The position numbers and the translations under genes were made by a program. From NCBI GenBank assembly GCA_016839555.1, contig JAEOUA010000011.1, positions 124,001 through 188,000 of the forward strand: a DNA stretch of 64,000 bases. The letters are read 5' to 3'. This DNA is from Promethearchaeota archaeon (GTDB lineage Archaea > Asgardarchaeota > Lokiarchaeia > Sigyniarchaeales > SOKP01). This document shows positions 30,290 to 40,265 of the stretch, in pieces; positions within the stretch are counted from its first letter, which is position 1; each line of letters begins with the position of its first letter. The notes below the pieces were generated by a model, which had not been told where the DNA came from, made no database searches, and saw nothing but the letters and a program-made list of their open reading frames with translations.

Positions 30290-31336
30290 TTATTGCTTAG
30301 ACTTTCGTGGGATTCTTTCATCTACAGGAAGTAATTTTCTGAATTCTTTATGTGGTTCCGTTTGGTACCAATAAGCTGTGCTACTCCAATCATCAGAGCG
30401 CTGGTTAGCATGTCCATGCTCAATTTTAACTTGTATATTTTTATGAAAATAAATCGGATCTTCAATATGATATCTATAATAGCTAATATGGCCACTCCAA
30501 TTTTCTCCACCAGGTAAAGTTACTCCAAAATAAGGAGAACAATAAAATTGTGAAGGGCACCAAGCGCCACAAAAATAATCTTCTGTACCGGTGCCATATA
30601 AAATTGTTTCTCCGTCGTCAATAATAATATAATCATCGCCTTCCCCTGGCCAATTTAGTTTTTTAGTTTTAAATAAATTATAGATATCTAAATGCATCCC
30701 CACATAATGACCCTCTCCCTCTGCCTCTAAAACTACATAATCTTCTTCATGGCTTATATTTTTCTTTAAGAAAAATTCAATTTTTTTTTTATTTTCATAT
30801 ATATTTCCTCGGCACGGATTTTCTCGATGCCATGTTGCATGAAATCTCCCATAATCTTTGTCTAGTTCTTTAAGTTCTTCATAATCTATATAATAATATA
30901 CTATCATTAGGTCTTTGGATTCATTTTCAAGCTCGATTTTTGCACGTTGAGAAAAAGGCATGGGAAAAAAACAATTAAAGCCCTTTCCATCCTCTGGACC
31001 ATTGGAAAAAGGAAGACTCCAGAAATTAACCGTTTTCCCGTGTCCAATACCAAAAAAATCGCCAATAGGTACCTCAACCGAGGGGTTTTTTTCACTGTCC
31101 CACCATATTCGAAGCACTGCTTTTCGAAGATAATCAGGATCAGGGCAAGCAAGAGTCATCCAGATATGTTTTATTAATCCAGCTCCTTGAATGTCGCAAA
31201 TTTGATAAGATTCATAAGATTTAATTGGAACATTGTCCATATTAGCCCCAGTTTTATCATAACTAGAAACTCTCTTTCTTTTTACATTTTTTTTAATTTT
31301 TGCTAATTCTTCCAAGGAATTATATCCAAAATTCAT
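30290..31336 (-). CDS. DUF2961 / GH172-like glycosidase
   Basis: GAGLIKHIWMTLACPD..YLRKAVLRIWWDSEKNPSVEVPIGDFFGIGHGK; GTGTEDYFCGAW; SYYRYHIEDPIYFHKNIQVKIEHG. Confidence 0.85.
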   Translation of the reverse strand: MNFGYNSLEELAKIKKNVKRKRVSSYDKTGANMDNVPIKSYESYQICDIQGAGLIKHIWMTLACPDPDYLRKAVLRIWWDSEKNPSVEVPIGDFFGIGHGKTVNFWSLPFSNGPEDGKGFNCFFPMPFSQRAKIELENESKDLMIVYYYIDYEELKELDKDYGRFHATWHRENPCRGNIYENKKKIEFFLKKNISHEEDYVVLEAEGEGHYVGMHLDIYNLFKTKKLNWPGEGDDYIIIDDGETILYGTGTEDYFCGAWCPSQFYCSPYFGVTLPGGENWSGHISYYRYHIEDPIYFHKNIQVKIEHGHANQRSDDWSSTAYWYQTEPHKEFRKLLPVDERIPRKSKQ

Positions 31337-31459
31337 TTTTCTATACCTTTCATTCTAATTAATATTAAATTATTATTAGAAAAGTATTAAAAAAAATTAA
31401 CTCCCATCACATTAAAAATGAAAATCAATAATATAATAATAATTAAGAAAGAAAAAAGG

Positions 31460-32866
31460 TTATAAATTTAATTCTTTCAATTTCGCTTTAATCTCTTTTG
31501 TTCTTTCAGGAGTTAAATTATAAATTATTATAAATAATACTAATCCTATTAAGGTCAAAACCATAGGAATGAATGCGGTGTGTAATCTAATTCCAAATTT
31601 AGCCAAGTCTGATTGAGTGGTTAAGGCAGCATTAAATCCCGTAAGTTCATGCACAATTGCAAAAATTAAGCCTTGAGCAATTAAGGCAAATCTATTAAAG
31701 AACGCATATACTCCCATAAATGCTCCCTCTAAATGGAGCTTTGAATCGAGAACTGCTTCATCGATAGCGTCTGCCATAACTGGGTTTCGACCAATTCTTA
31801 ATGCACCGCCGCCAATACCCAAAAGAATTGCCGAAATTGTCATCCAAAGGAGGCTCTGAACAAACATAAATGGTAATAAAAAGATTGTGTTTAAAAACAC
31901 ACCTATTATTAACATCCTACGGTTATTATTTATTTTCTCGGAAAAAATTAACCATGGCCCAAGCGATATCAAAGCCCCTAATAAGAATCCCGCTAAAATA
32001 AAAATAGAGACTTCTGCTTCCGTTTCCAACACATATTTAGTTACATATTGAATAGATGCCGTTAAACTTGCTCCGATAATTGAATCTAAGAAAAAAATCA
32101 CGATGACCATAAGAAAATTTTTATGCTTTAATACAATCTTAATGCAATTCCAAAATGAAATCTGCTCCTTATATTCTTGCTGCTCCCTTATATATCGTTC
32201 TTTAAGAAGTTCTGATTCTTTATGACCCGGTATGAGTGTAAGAAAGATAACCAGATTTATTATTACGAATATCCACGCCATACTTGTATAAGATCCTCTG
32301 TCTCCATACTCTATTAGCATGGGAGGGATGATAAATCCCACAGCAGTTCCTACCAATGATAATGCCATTCGAATACCACCGGATCTCCTTCGTTGCTTAT
32401 CGGTTTTGAATTTGTCTGGATAAAGAGCAAAATGATTCAATGAACTTAATGTAAAAAAAAACTCATAAGAGCACGTGGTTATTAAAATCCATGCGAAATA
32501 AATCCACGCCCCTTCAACAGGATCAAGGTAAGGCGGACTGAATATTACTGCAAGTAATAAAATTGCAGGCACAGTACCAATCATAACCATGGGAAATCTC
32601 TTTCCATACTTTTTCCAAAATCTATTTGGGCGGTCCGTGAGATATCCTACTAGGGGGTCATTAGCAGAATTCCAAATGACGTAGAAAATATAACCCAGAG
32701 TTACGATCCAGATATTTAGCTTAACTTCTGTTTCCCAAAATAAAAAATAAAACGCGCCAAAAATACCATTAAAAACGTCATATATTAGATCTCCCATCCC
32801 AAAAGAGAACATTGACCCAAAAGATTCTTTATTTGCTTCATTAACGATTTCTTCTTTTTTTTCCAT
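31460..32866 (-). CDS. GPH/MelB-like MFS sugar:cation symporter
   Basis: 12-TM-like protein; WNSANDPLVGYLTDRPNRFWKKYGKRFPMVMIGTVPA. Confidence 0.88.
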   Translation of the reverse strand: MEKKEEIVNEANKESFGSMFSFGMGDLIYDVFNGIFGAFYFLFWETEVKLNIWIVTLGYIFYVIWNSANDPLVGYLTDRPNRFWKKYGKRFPMVMIGTVPAILLLAVIFSPPYLDPVEGAWIYFAWILITTCSYEFFFTLSSLNHFALYPDKFKTDKQRRRSGGIRMALSLVGTAVGFIIPPMLIEYGDRGSYTSMAWIFVIINLVIFLTLIPGHKESELLKERYIREQQEYKEQISFWNCIKIVLKHKNFLMVIVIFFLDSIIGASLTASIQYVTKYVLETEAEVSIFILAGFLLGALISLGPWLIFSEKINNNRRMLIIGVFLNTIFLLPFMFVQSLLWMTISAILLGIGGGALRIGRNPVMADAIDEAVLDSKLHLEGAFMGVYAFFNRFALIAQGLIFAIVHELTGFNAALTTQSDLAKFGIRLHTAFIPMVLTLIGLVLFIIIYNLTPERTKEIKAKLKELNL

Positions 32867-32985
32867 AATTTTTCCTCTCTATTAAGACCAACTTCTAAAT
32901 TAAAAAGATTTTTTGTAATAATATTTTGATGTTATTCTATTTAAGTGAATAGAAGAAGAATTAAGAAAATTTAAGGAGAAAAAAT

Positions 32986-34515
32986 TTATCTTTTTGCTAC
33001 AAATAAGGGTGGTATGCAAAAATAGGCGAGTGAACAGTGGTCAGAATAAAGGTTTCTAGCTTTATCAATAGCCTCATCTAAATTTTTCGCATACTCATAT
33101 CCCAAAACGTCTAATACATCTTTATTTTTAGCACCAGCTACTATTATTTTACCGATATTTAAGAGGCCTCTAATGCCCCAATAATATACGATTGGAGCAT
33201 GAGTAGGATGATAAGCATAATGATTTCTATATTTTTCAATATATTCTTCATTATTAAGGTATTTGCTTTCAATTTTTTTTAAATCAAAAATATCCGCTTT
33301 CTGAGTCAAAATATTATAATAAAAATCTTCATAAGAAGGATGTTGCTGAGAATCAAATATTTCATAGGCAGGATTTGCAATAATTAGAGTACCTTTTTCT
33401 TTTAATGGGGATTCTCCCTGATGCATATTGAATAAATAACCTGAAACAAGAGTGTGTAATAATAAAGGATTCATCTCAGTGCCAACATTATATGGCGTAA
33501 GATTAGGCACACCAAAAATGATTATATCGTATTTCTTTGGTATCTCCACATTCAATTGCTTATTCATAAGTTCTAAAGACTTTTTATGAGCTTCCTCAAT
33601 ATCACCTGCAAATGTATCTATTAATTGATATCCTGCTTTAAGATTCTTCCTCACATAGGTTTTAATAAATTTTGGAAAAACTCGAAATAAGGAAAGTGTT
33701 AATCTTCGCCATAAAGGAATATTATCTTGAATACCTTTTAATGGTTTGTAGATCTTACTGTAGAAGCCGCTATAGAAATTATTATTGAGCACCATTTCAA
33801 TAGTAAAGACATTAAGCTTGTCTTTAATAATATTACCCATTTCCCAAATGATTTTATGTAATTCTGATGAGGGGGGATCCATGAATGAACCTTTCATTAA
33901 TTTTTTTGGAGAGTGATGTGGAATGATTGTATTATAGCTCCCTAATCCCACTATTATAGATTTCCATCCCCCATTTAAAGGAGTGAAGCTAATATTTAAA
34001 TAAATGATCAGATCTGATTCAGTGGCAATTTTGTTTATTTCGATGTTATTGCCCCCCTTGGTTTTCCCTAATATTTTCAAATTAGCTTTATCCTCAGCAT
34101 CATGATTAAATATATGACTTTTATATTTCTTATAAATTTTTTTTCCTAATAGATGTTTTAATTCTTTTGGTTTGCACTTTCTATGCAATCCAGTGGCGCA
34201 AATAAAGTTAATATTTTCATCTTTCACGCCAATATCTTTAATATGTTTTAATACTACTTTTGCTGCTATTTGTCTAACATCTTTTTTCATAGGTGGGAGG
34301 GGAACGCTTATATCATCAAAACATATAGAAATAGTAGAATCAGAATTAATTAAATTCTTTAATTTCGATGATTTTATGGGGTTCTTAATGGCAGATTCAA
34401 TTGCGGCTTCTTCATTATCTAAAGGTGGTAACGTATCCTTTCCATAATAAATATCAATATCCTTAGGAAAATCATGGATGAATGCGTCATCACCATAAAA
34501 AATAATTTCTTTCAC
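32986..34515 (-). CDS. LarA-family (DUF2088) protein, nickel-pincer racemase-like
   Basis: SICFDDISVPLPPM, CATGLHRKCKPKEL, FTPLNGGWKSIIVGLGSYNTIIPHH. Confidence 0.8.
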   Translation of the reverse strand: MKEIIFYGDDAFIHDFPKDIDIYYGKDTLPPLDNEEAAIESAIKNPIKSSKLKNLINSDSTISICFDDISVPLPPMKKDVRQIAAKVVLKHIKDIGVKDENINFICATGLHRKCKPKELKHLLGKKIYKKYKSHIFNHDAEDKANLKILGKTKGGNNIEINKIATESDLIIYLNISFTPLNGGWKSIIVGLGSYNTIIPHHSPKKLMKGSFMDPPSSELHKIIWEMGNIIKDKLNVFTIEMVLNNNFYSGFYSKIYKPLKGIQDNIPLWRRLTLSLFRVFPKFIKTYVRKNLKAGYQLIDTFAGDIEEAHKKSLELMNKQLNVEIPKKYDIIIFGVPNLTPYNVGTEMNPLLLHTLVSGYLFNMHQGESPLKEKGTLIIANPAYEIFDSQQHPSYEDFYYNILTQKADIFDLKKIESKYLNNEEYIEKYRNHYAYHPTHAPIVYYWGIRGLLNIGKIIVAGAKNKDVLDVLGYEYAKNLDEAIDKARNLYSDHCSLAYFCIPPLFVAKR

Positions 34516-34670
34516 AATTTTATATTTGGATTTCTATTCTATTTAAATCTTTAAAGAGATACATATTCTAGATATTGGATTAAATTTCGAAATAACTATA
34601 TAATTATAACGATTTTAGTAATGATAAAATAAAAAACATGGGAAAAAAAAGAAAGCGGCATATTATTTTA

Positions 34671-35201
34671 TTATTCTTCTACAGGAATTTGTACCAAGGC
34701 AAGAATATCATAGCCTTCTAATTTATCTCTTCCGTGGAGACTTCCTGTTAGCTCGATTACAAACGCAAATCCTTCCACAATTCCTCCTGCTTTTTCAACT
34801 AATCGTATTGCTGCCTTTGCTGTACCTCCCGTAGCTAGTAAATCATCAAATAATAAGACCTTTTCCCCTTTATTAATGGCATCTTGATGCATTTCAATAA
34901 TATCAGTCCCATATTCTAATTCATATTCTTCTTGATAACATTTCCAGGGCAATTTACCTTCTTTCCTTATTAAAATAAATCCCGCATCCAAAAGATAAGC
35001 AATAGCTCCACCAAATACATATCCACGGGCTTCTATTGCTGCTACTTTATCTATTCCCTTATCTTTATAATGCTCCACAATTTTATCAATCGACTCTTTA
35101 AAAGGAATTGAATTTACACAGAGAGTAGTGATATCTTTAAACTGTACTCCATCAACCGGCCAATCTGGCACATTTCTAATAAAGTCAATTAATTTAACCA
35201 T
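34671..35201 (-). CDS. apt: Adenine phosphoribosyltransferase
   Basis: IRNVPDWPVDGVQFKDIT, IEARGYVFGGAIAYLLDAGFILIRKEGKLPW, VLLFDDLLATGGTAKAAI PRPP motif. Confidence 0.95.
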   Translation of the reverse strand: MVKLIDFIRNVPDWPVDGVQFKDITTLCVNSIPFKESIDKIVEHYKDKGIDKVAAIEARGYVFGGAIAYLLDAGFILIRKEGKLPWKCYQEEYELEYGTDIIEMHQDAINKGEKVLLFDDLLATGGTAKAAIRLVEKAGGIVEGFAFVIELTGSLHGRDKLEGYDILALVQIPVEE

Positions 35202-35440
35202 AGTATTTACTCAATTTGTTTTTTTTATTTATGTGTATTTTGATAAATAATTCAAATTTTAAAAACACTTCATCTGTAGTTTCTTCCAAAATAAGTTATT
35301 TTCAAAAAAAATCATTTAATAAACATAATTTACTATGAAATTTTAATACTAAGATTAATTTATTAGATTTAAATTTATTAATTCTATAGAAGTATACTAG
35401 ATCAGTAAAAAGTTTAAAAACTCACGGTGAAATTTAATTT

Positions 35441-36403
35441 TTGAAAGTCTTATTATTCGGTCCCGAGGGTGCAGGAAAGACTTCTCTTATGCGAACAACT
35501 TGTTTGGGCTATAATTTTATGAAGGTTGCGAATTTAGCACCTACTAAAGGAATTTCACGTGAGAATTTTATATTTCGTGGCCTCTGTGAGCTGAATGTTT
35601 GGGATGCTGGAGGCCAACAACATTATATGGAGCAATATTTCTCTGATTCTCAGAGAGAATTAATATTTTCGGAGATTACTGCAACAGTATTTATGGTGGA
35701 CTCTACAGTTATAGAACCATATATAAAGGAAATTTTTGAAAATTATTTAATAAATATTTTTGAGTTTAGTCCATATATCGAAAGAATTTATGTATTATTG
35801 AATAAAATAGATTTACAAGATTCTCAGGAGGATAAAGCATATATTATGTTATCAGAGGGATTAAGCGAGGATGTGAAAGATAAAATAGATTTTACACCGG
35901 TGTCGGTAAAAGAAGGATCAGCTCAACATCGATTAATTGAAATATTAGACCAAGAAATTCAAAAATCCACATTGAGCCTACAAAGACTGGGAAAAATTCG
36001 TCATCAAATAGATTCCCTTAAAAAGGATACATTAGCCGAATATTTTTTGTTTAATCGCCCTGATGGCTTATTAATCACTTCTACTATAGGTAAATTTGAA
36101 TCTAAACCACTAGAGTTTATGAAATTTGAAATCGGAACTCTTGATTCCAATATATATAAAATCTATAAACTGATTTTGGAATTGAAGGGGATAACAAATA
36201 TTTCACCGCTTAATCTTTCCACAATCATTTATCAAAGTGAAAATTCTTATATATTGATGAAAGATATTGCCAATGATGCTATTTTATTAGCTTTAACAAA
36301 GACTAAAGATGAAAATGCCTTTTTTGAGGTAATGAAAAAACTAAATAGTGAAGAATTCCAAAATTTAGCAAATTTGTTGCAGGAGAAAATAGTTAATTTT
36401 TAA
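35441..36403 (+). CDS. Rag/Gtr-type small GTPase with C-terminal roadblock-like domain
   Basis: KVLLFGPEGAGKTSLMR P-loop, LNVWDAGGQQHYMEQYFSDSQRELIFSEI (Rag-like switch II), LLNKIDLQD, then FLFNRPDGLLITSTIGKFE... beta/alpha extension; TTG start. Confidence 0.88.
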   Translation: MKVLLFGPEGAGKTSLMRTTCLGYNFMKVANLAPTKGISRENFIFRGLCELNVWDAGGQQHYMEQYFSDSQRELIFSEITATVFMVDSTVIEPYIKEIFENYLINIFEFSPYIERIYVLLNKIDLQDSQEDKAYIMLSEGLSEDVKDKIDFTPVSVKEGSAQHRLIEILDQEIQKSTLSLQRLGKIRHQIDSLKKDTLAEYFLFNRPDGLLITSTIGKFESKPLEFMKFEIGTLDSNIYKIYKLILELKGITNISPLNLSTIIYQSENSYILMKDIANDAILLALTKTKDENAFFEVMKKLNSEEFQNLANLLQEKIVNF

Positions 36404-36523
36404 AAAATATCATCTCTATAATCGAAAATAACTATACAATATATAAGAAAGATAAACCATAAAAAATAATATGAAATATGAATTAAGAAAAAAAGGTTTG
36501 TGAAATAGAACTATTTTTTTTGG

Positions 36524-37363
36524 CTATTTTTCCTTTTCATGCAGCTTGACTTTTGTTAAAAGGTGTTGATATTTATGATGAGGTGTTCTACGGACCGTAT
36601 CATTGGATTTTTCTATTTCTCTTGCAATTTGACATAAATCTGCAGCAGTTTTCATCATTTCGTGTGCAGCAGCCAGTTGTGGCATATATCGTTCACGTTC
36701 CTTCATTGCGAAGCAGGCCTTTCCTGTAATTTTTGAAACATTTGCTGCGATTTCAAATGCAGCGATTGCTTTTGCTCGAGCATAAGGATTCGAAAAATGT
36801 GCTCTCTCAGTAGCCATTTCCGCATCAATTATAATCTGTGGGAGAGTTGGTGTTCTTCCATCCAACATATCTATTATAACTTTGTTTAATTCTTCTACAA
36901 TAACTTGTAATACTCCAGTTCCTGCTAAAACTCGCAATAAGTTGGAATTAAAAAAGCTCATTTCAATAGGGTCTAGAAAAGGTCGGCGAGCACCAATCAT
37001 ACTATCACACTCTACAATTATATATCCTAATCCTTTTTCCTTGATTTCATCAATCGCTTTTTTAGTGGGGGCATCCGAAATTACTATGGCTGGAATATTT
37101 CCAACTAATTCTCTAGCTCTCATAGGTCCTTTTAAAGCGGCATTAGGAGAACTCATTAAAATTAGTTCGGGTTTAAACTCTAATAATTTATTCATTGTCT
37201 CAATGCACTCTTCAGGTGGGTGCATTTTTGGTCCTGATGTTACTTCTCTAAATGAAAGGCGTTCTGCTTCAGCCCTTTCATCTATTAGAAAAGAAAGTAG
37301 TAGAGAGCTTCCGATAGTGCCGTTTTTCAAGACACCTATCTTTAGGACTTTCTCTTGACTCAT
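36524..37363 (-). CDS. mtd: F420-dependent methylenetetrahydromethanopterin dehydrogenase
   Basis: KIGVLKNGTIGSSLLLSFLIDERAEAE, VTSGPKMHPPE, NIPAIVISDAPTKKAIDEIKEKGLGYIIVECDSMIGARRPFLDPIEMSFFNSNLLRVLAGTG. Confidence 0.96.
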   Translation of the reverse strand: MSQEKVLKIGVLKNGTIGSSLLLSFLIDERAEAERLSFREVTSGPKMHPPEECIETMNKLLEFKPELILMSSPNAALKGPMRARELVGNIPAIVISDAPTKKAIDEIKEKGLGYIIVECDSMIGARRPFLDPIEMSFFNSNLLRVLAGTGVLQVIVEELNKVIIDMLDGRTPTLPQIIIDAEMATERAHFSNPYARAKAIAAFEIAANVSKITGKACFAMKERERYMPQLAAAHEMMKTAADLCQIAREIEKSNDTVRRTPHHKYQHLLTKVKLHEKEK

Positions 37364-37588
37364 ATTTTATTTTCACTTATTTTAAACTTATGTTCACTTA
37401 TTTTAGATTAAATTTTATAATCACTGATTATTAAATAAGATTTTTAGAGTTTTTTTATTTTTAAATGGGAATGATCTAAAAAGATAATAGATTTTCACTT
37501 TCTCAAATAAAAACTTTAAAATACAAAAAACTTTACATTAAATTATCTTAAAATTATAAATAAAAATATTTGAAAGATGTGATAAAAT

Positions 37589-38497
37589 ATGGAATTAAAC
37601 GGTGTTGAGATTGAAGATACCTTTTGTGAAGCATTTGGATCCTATTTCTCACGAATTATTGTCACAGCAACTGATAAGAAGTGGCTTGATATATGTAGTA
37701 ATGAAGCAACGGGCTACGGAACCTCAACAATCCATTGTGATTCTGAAGCTGCGATGGATGTCTTTGTATCTCCAGATGAAACCCCAGATGGGAGACCCGG
37801 AGTTGCTATAATGTTTTTCATAAGTGATAAGAAGAAAGTCGATTCAGTAATGTTAAATCGAATAGGTCAATGTATTTTAACCTGTCCAACAACTGCATGT
37901 TTCGATGGAATGAAAGATTCTCTCGATCCAGAAAAAGAATTTGAAATAAAAACAGGATATAAATTAAAATTTTTTGGGGACAAATTTGAGGAAAAATTAG
38001 AGGGTAAATTCCCTTTTGAAGCTTGGAAAATCCCCGTTATGGATGGTGAATTCATAGTTCAGAGTAATTTAAAAGTTGGAAAGGGCATTGCAGGTGGAAA
38101 TTTCTTGATTATGGGAAAAAATCAATCCTCTGCTTTAACTGCAGCAGAGAAAGCCATTAGTGCAATAAAGGATATCCCAAATGTAATTGCTCCATTCCCT
38201 GGTGGTGTTGCTCGGTCTGGTTCAAAAGTTGGTTCAAAATATGATTTCTTGGGAGCATCTACTAATGATCCTTTATGTCCAACTTTGAGAACCAAGATTG
38301 ATAATTCTTTATTAAAAGAAGGAGAAAATTGCGTTTACGAAGTTATTTTAGATGGTGCCACGGAAAAAGCTATTAAAAGCGCCATTAAACTCGGTATTAA
38401 AGCTGCTGTCGAAGTTCCAGGGGTTATGAGGATTTCTGCTGGAAATTATGGCGGAAAATTGGGTAAGTATCAATATAATTTACATGATCTTTTGTAA
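37589..38497 (+). CDS. ftr: Formylmethanofuran--tetrahydromethanopterin N-formyltransferase
   Basis: MELNGVEIEDTFCEAFGSYFSRIIVTATDKKWL, ATGYGTSTIHCDSEAA, PDGRPGVAIMFF, IAPFPGGVARSGSKVGSKY. Confidence 0.96.
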   Translation: MELNGVEIEDTFCEAFGSYFSRIIVTATDKKWLDICSNEATGYGTSTIHCDSEAAMDVFVSPDETPDGRPGVAIMFFISDKKKVDSVMLNRIGQCILTCPTTACFDGMKDSLDPEKEFEIKTGYKLKFFGDKFEEKLEGKFPFEAWKIPVMDGEFIVQSNLKVGKGIAGGNFLIMGKNQSSALTAAEKAISAIKDIPNVIAPFPGGVARSGSKVGSKYDFLGASTNDPLCPTLRTKIDNSLLKEGENCVYEVILDGATEKAIKSAIKLGIKAAVEVPGVMRISAGNYGGKLGKYQYNLHDLL

Positions 38498-38594
38498 AAA
38501 TTACACATCATACAAAAACTAGATTAAAAATTCAGAGAATAAATAATTTTAGAGAAAAACTTATTTTTTTCTTTTATCATTACTATTTATTTTT

Positions 38595-40259
38595 TTACAA
38601 TTTTCTTTTTATTTTACGTTTTGTTGGTTTCTTTTCTTCTTTTTCTTCTTCTTTCTTCTCAGCTTCTTCTTTGGGTTTTTCTGCTTTTCTTTTAATCTTT
38701 TGTGGAGCTTTTTCAGAAATGGGTTCTTCTCTAGATGGTTCTTTAATTTTTCTCCTTGATTTTAGCAATTTATAGCCGAGTGCGAACCCGATTAAAAGCC
38801 CAGCAACTATGCCAATAATTAAGGTTATCCAAGGCATAATATTTTCAAGAGTATTTGCAATAATTTTGATCTGTTGAGGTGCTAATCCATAATCAGAAGT
38901 TAAATTTATGGTGCTTCCATCTGAATCTGTTGCTGAAATAAATACATACCACACGCCTGATTCTAATTCAGCAGAATTAATAGAAAGTACTTGATTTACT
39001 GTAGATATAATAAAAAATTTATATTCATCACTTATCAGGGTGACGGTAATATATTCAATATTGTTATCTTTATCTCTTATATCAAAAGCAAAGATAATAT
39101 CTTCTCCATAATCGATGGAAATGGTTTCAGTAGGTAGCTTTCCATTAATTAAATATAAATTAAATTGAGGCGGATTATTTTTTACTTCTATATCAGAAAA
39201 ATAGGATGTGGCGCCTCCATTTAGGTCTATAGCAGTTATATTTATTTTATATATACCTATTGGAGAATTTATACCAATGTGAAAATCCGTTGAAAAATTA
39301 TTCCCTATATTAGAAAGTGGATATTGAATTTTATTTGTCCCGAAGAGATCAGTTAGAGTCATTATTACACTTAAATTAGCTGGGTTATCATCCTCTATAT
39401 CAGTAACATTTAGAGAGACTCTGCAATTATTAACATTTGAACGAAAGATCTCTAAAGAGGAGAATTTAATTGTTGATTCTATTATCTGAGGATTATGATT
39501 TAAAATTTGGAATGGAAAATATGTAGCATTAACTTTTCCAGTGGATTCGTCAGTTAGATTCACCTTTATATAGTAAACTTTATTAAGTTCTCCAAAAAGA
39601 GATTCATCAGCTGTAATATTAAACCATTCTATATTGTTCCCAATAAATTTTAAATTAGTTTGAGCTTGCTCATTTGTACTATCTACAATCGCAACATTAT
39701 ATATGAAATTATGTTCAGTCGTATTTTTAATAGTTAGGGATATAGATAATAAATCTCCAATATAAAGCTCGTCTTTAAGAAAATCTGCACTATAGTAATT
39801 TGATTTCACTATGAAAGTTGTTTCTGTTTTATTATTATTTAACAAAGAATCAGTATCATCATAGATTTGAAAATAGATACTATGAATGCCTGTTGGAATA
39901 TTATAAGGAGCAGTATAATTATAGGTAAAATTAGCTTGTACAGTATGAGTCATATTATCAATAAAAGAGCTTCCATCAGCATAAATAAATAGAATTTCTG
40001 TATAATTTGCAAAATAATATTGGCTGGTGTTAACATCTATCTTTATGGTATCAAATAAGGTGATAATTTCTGTATCATTTAAGTAGATATCCGTTGAATT
40101 AAGCGCCCCATAAGAGGATTTTATTAATGGATTTTTAGTATTATAATTATAAGGTAAATTTTTAGTGTTATTCTTTTGATATATTTGGCTAATAATTACT
40201 AACCCTATTATTGACAAAATAAACACTGAATAAATTAAATATTTATTTGCTTTTCTCAT
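38595..40259 (-). CDS. Exported surface protein: signal/TM N-terminus, Ig-like repeats, C-terminal TM and highly charged cytosolic tail
   Basis: Hydrophobic N-terminus, many NxS/T sequons, C-terminal TM followed by KSRRKIKEPSREEPISEKAPQKIKRKAEKPKEEAEKKEEEKEEKKPTKRKIKRKL. Confidence 0.75.
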   Translation of the reverse strand: MRKANKYLIYSVFILSIIGLVIISQIYQKNNTKNLPYNYNTKNPLIKSSYGALNSTDIYLNDTEIITLFDTIKIDVNTSQYYFANYTEILFIYADGSSFIDNMTHTVQANFTYNYTAPYNIPTGIHSIYFQIYDDTDSLLNNNKTETTFIVKSNYYSADFLKDELYIGDLLSISLTIKNTTEHNFIYNVAIVDSTNEQAQTNLKFIGNNIEWFNITADESLFGELNKVYYIKVNLTDESTGKVNATYFPFQILNHNPQIIESTIKFSSLEIFRSNVNNCRVSLNVTDIEDDNPANLSVIMTLTDLFGTNKIQYPLSNIGNNFSTDFHIGINSPIGIYKINITAIDLNGGATSYFSDIEVKNNPPQFNLYLINGKLPTETISIDYGEDIIFAFDIRDKDNNIEYITVTLISDEYKFFIISTVNQVLSINSAELESGVWYVFISATDSDGSTINLTSDYGLAPQQIKIIANTLENIMPWITLIIGIVAGLLIGFALGYKLLKSRRKIKEPSREEPISEKAPQKIKRKAEKPKEEAEKKEEEKEEKKPTKRKIKRKL

Positions 40260-40265
40260 GATTTT

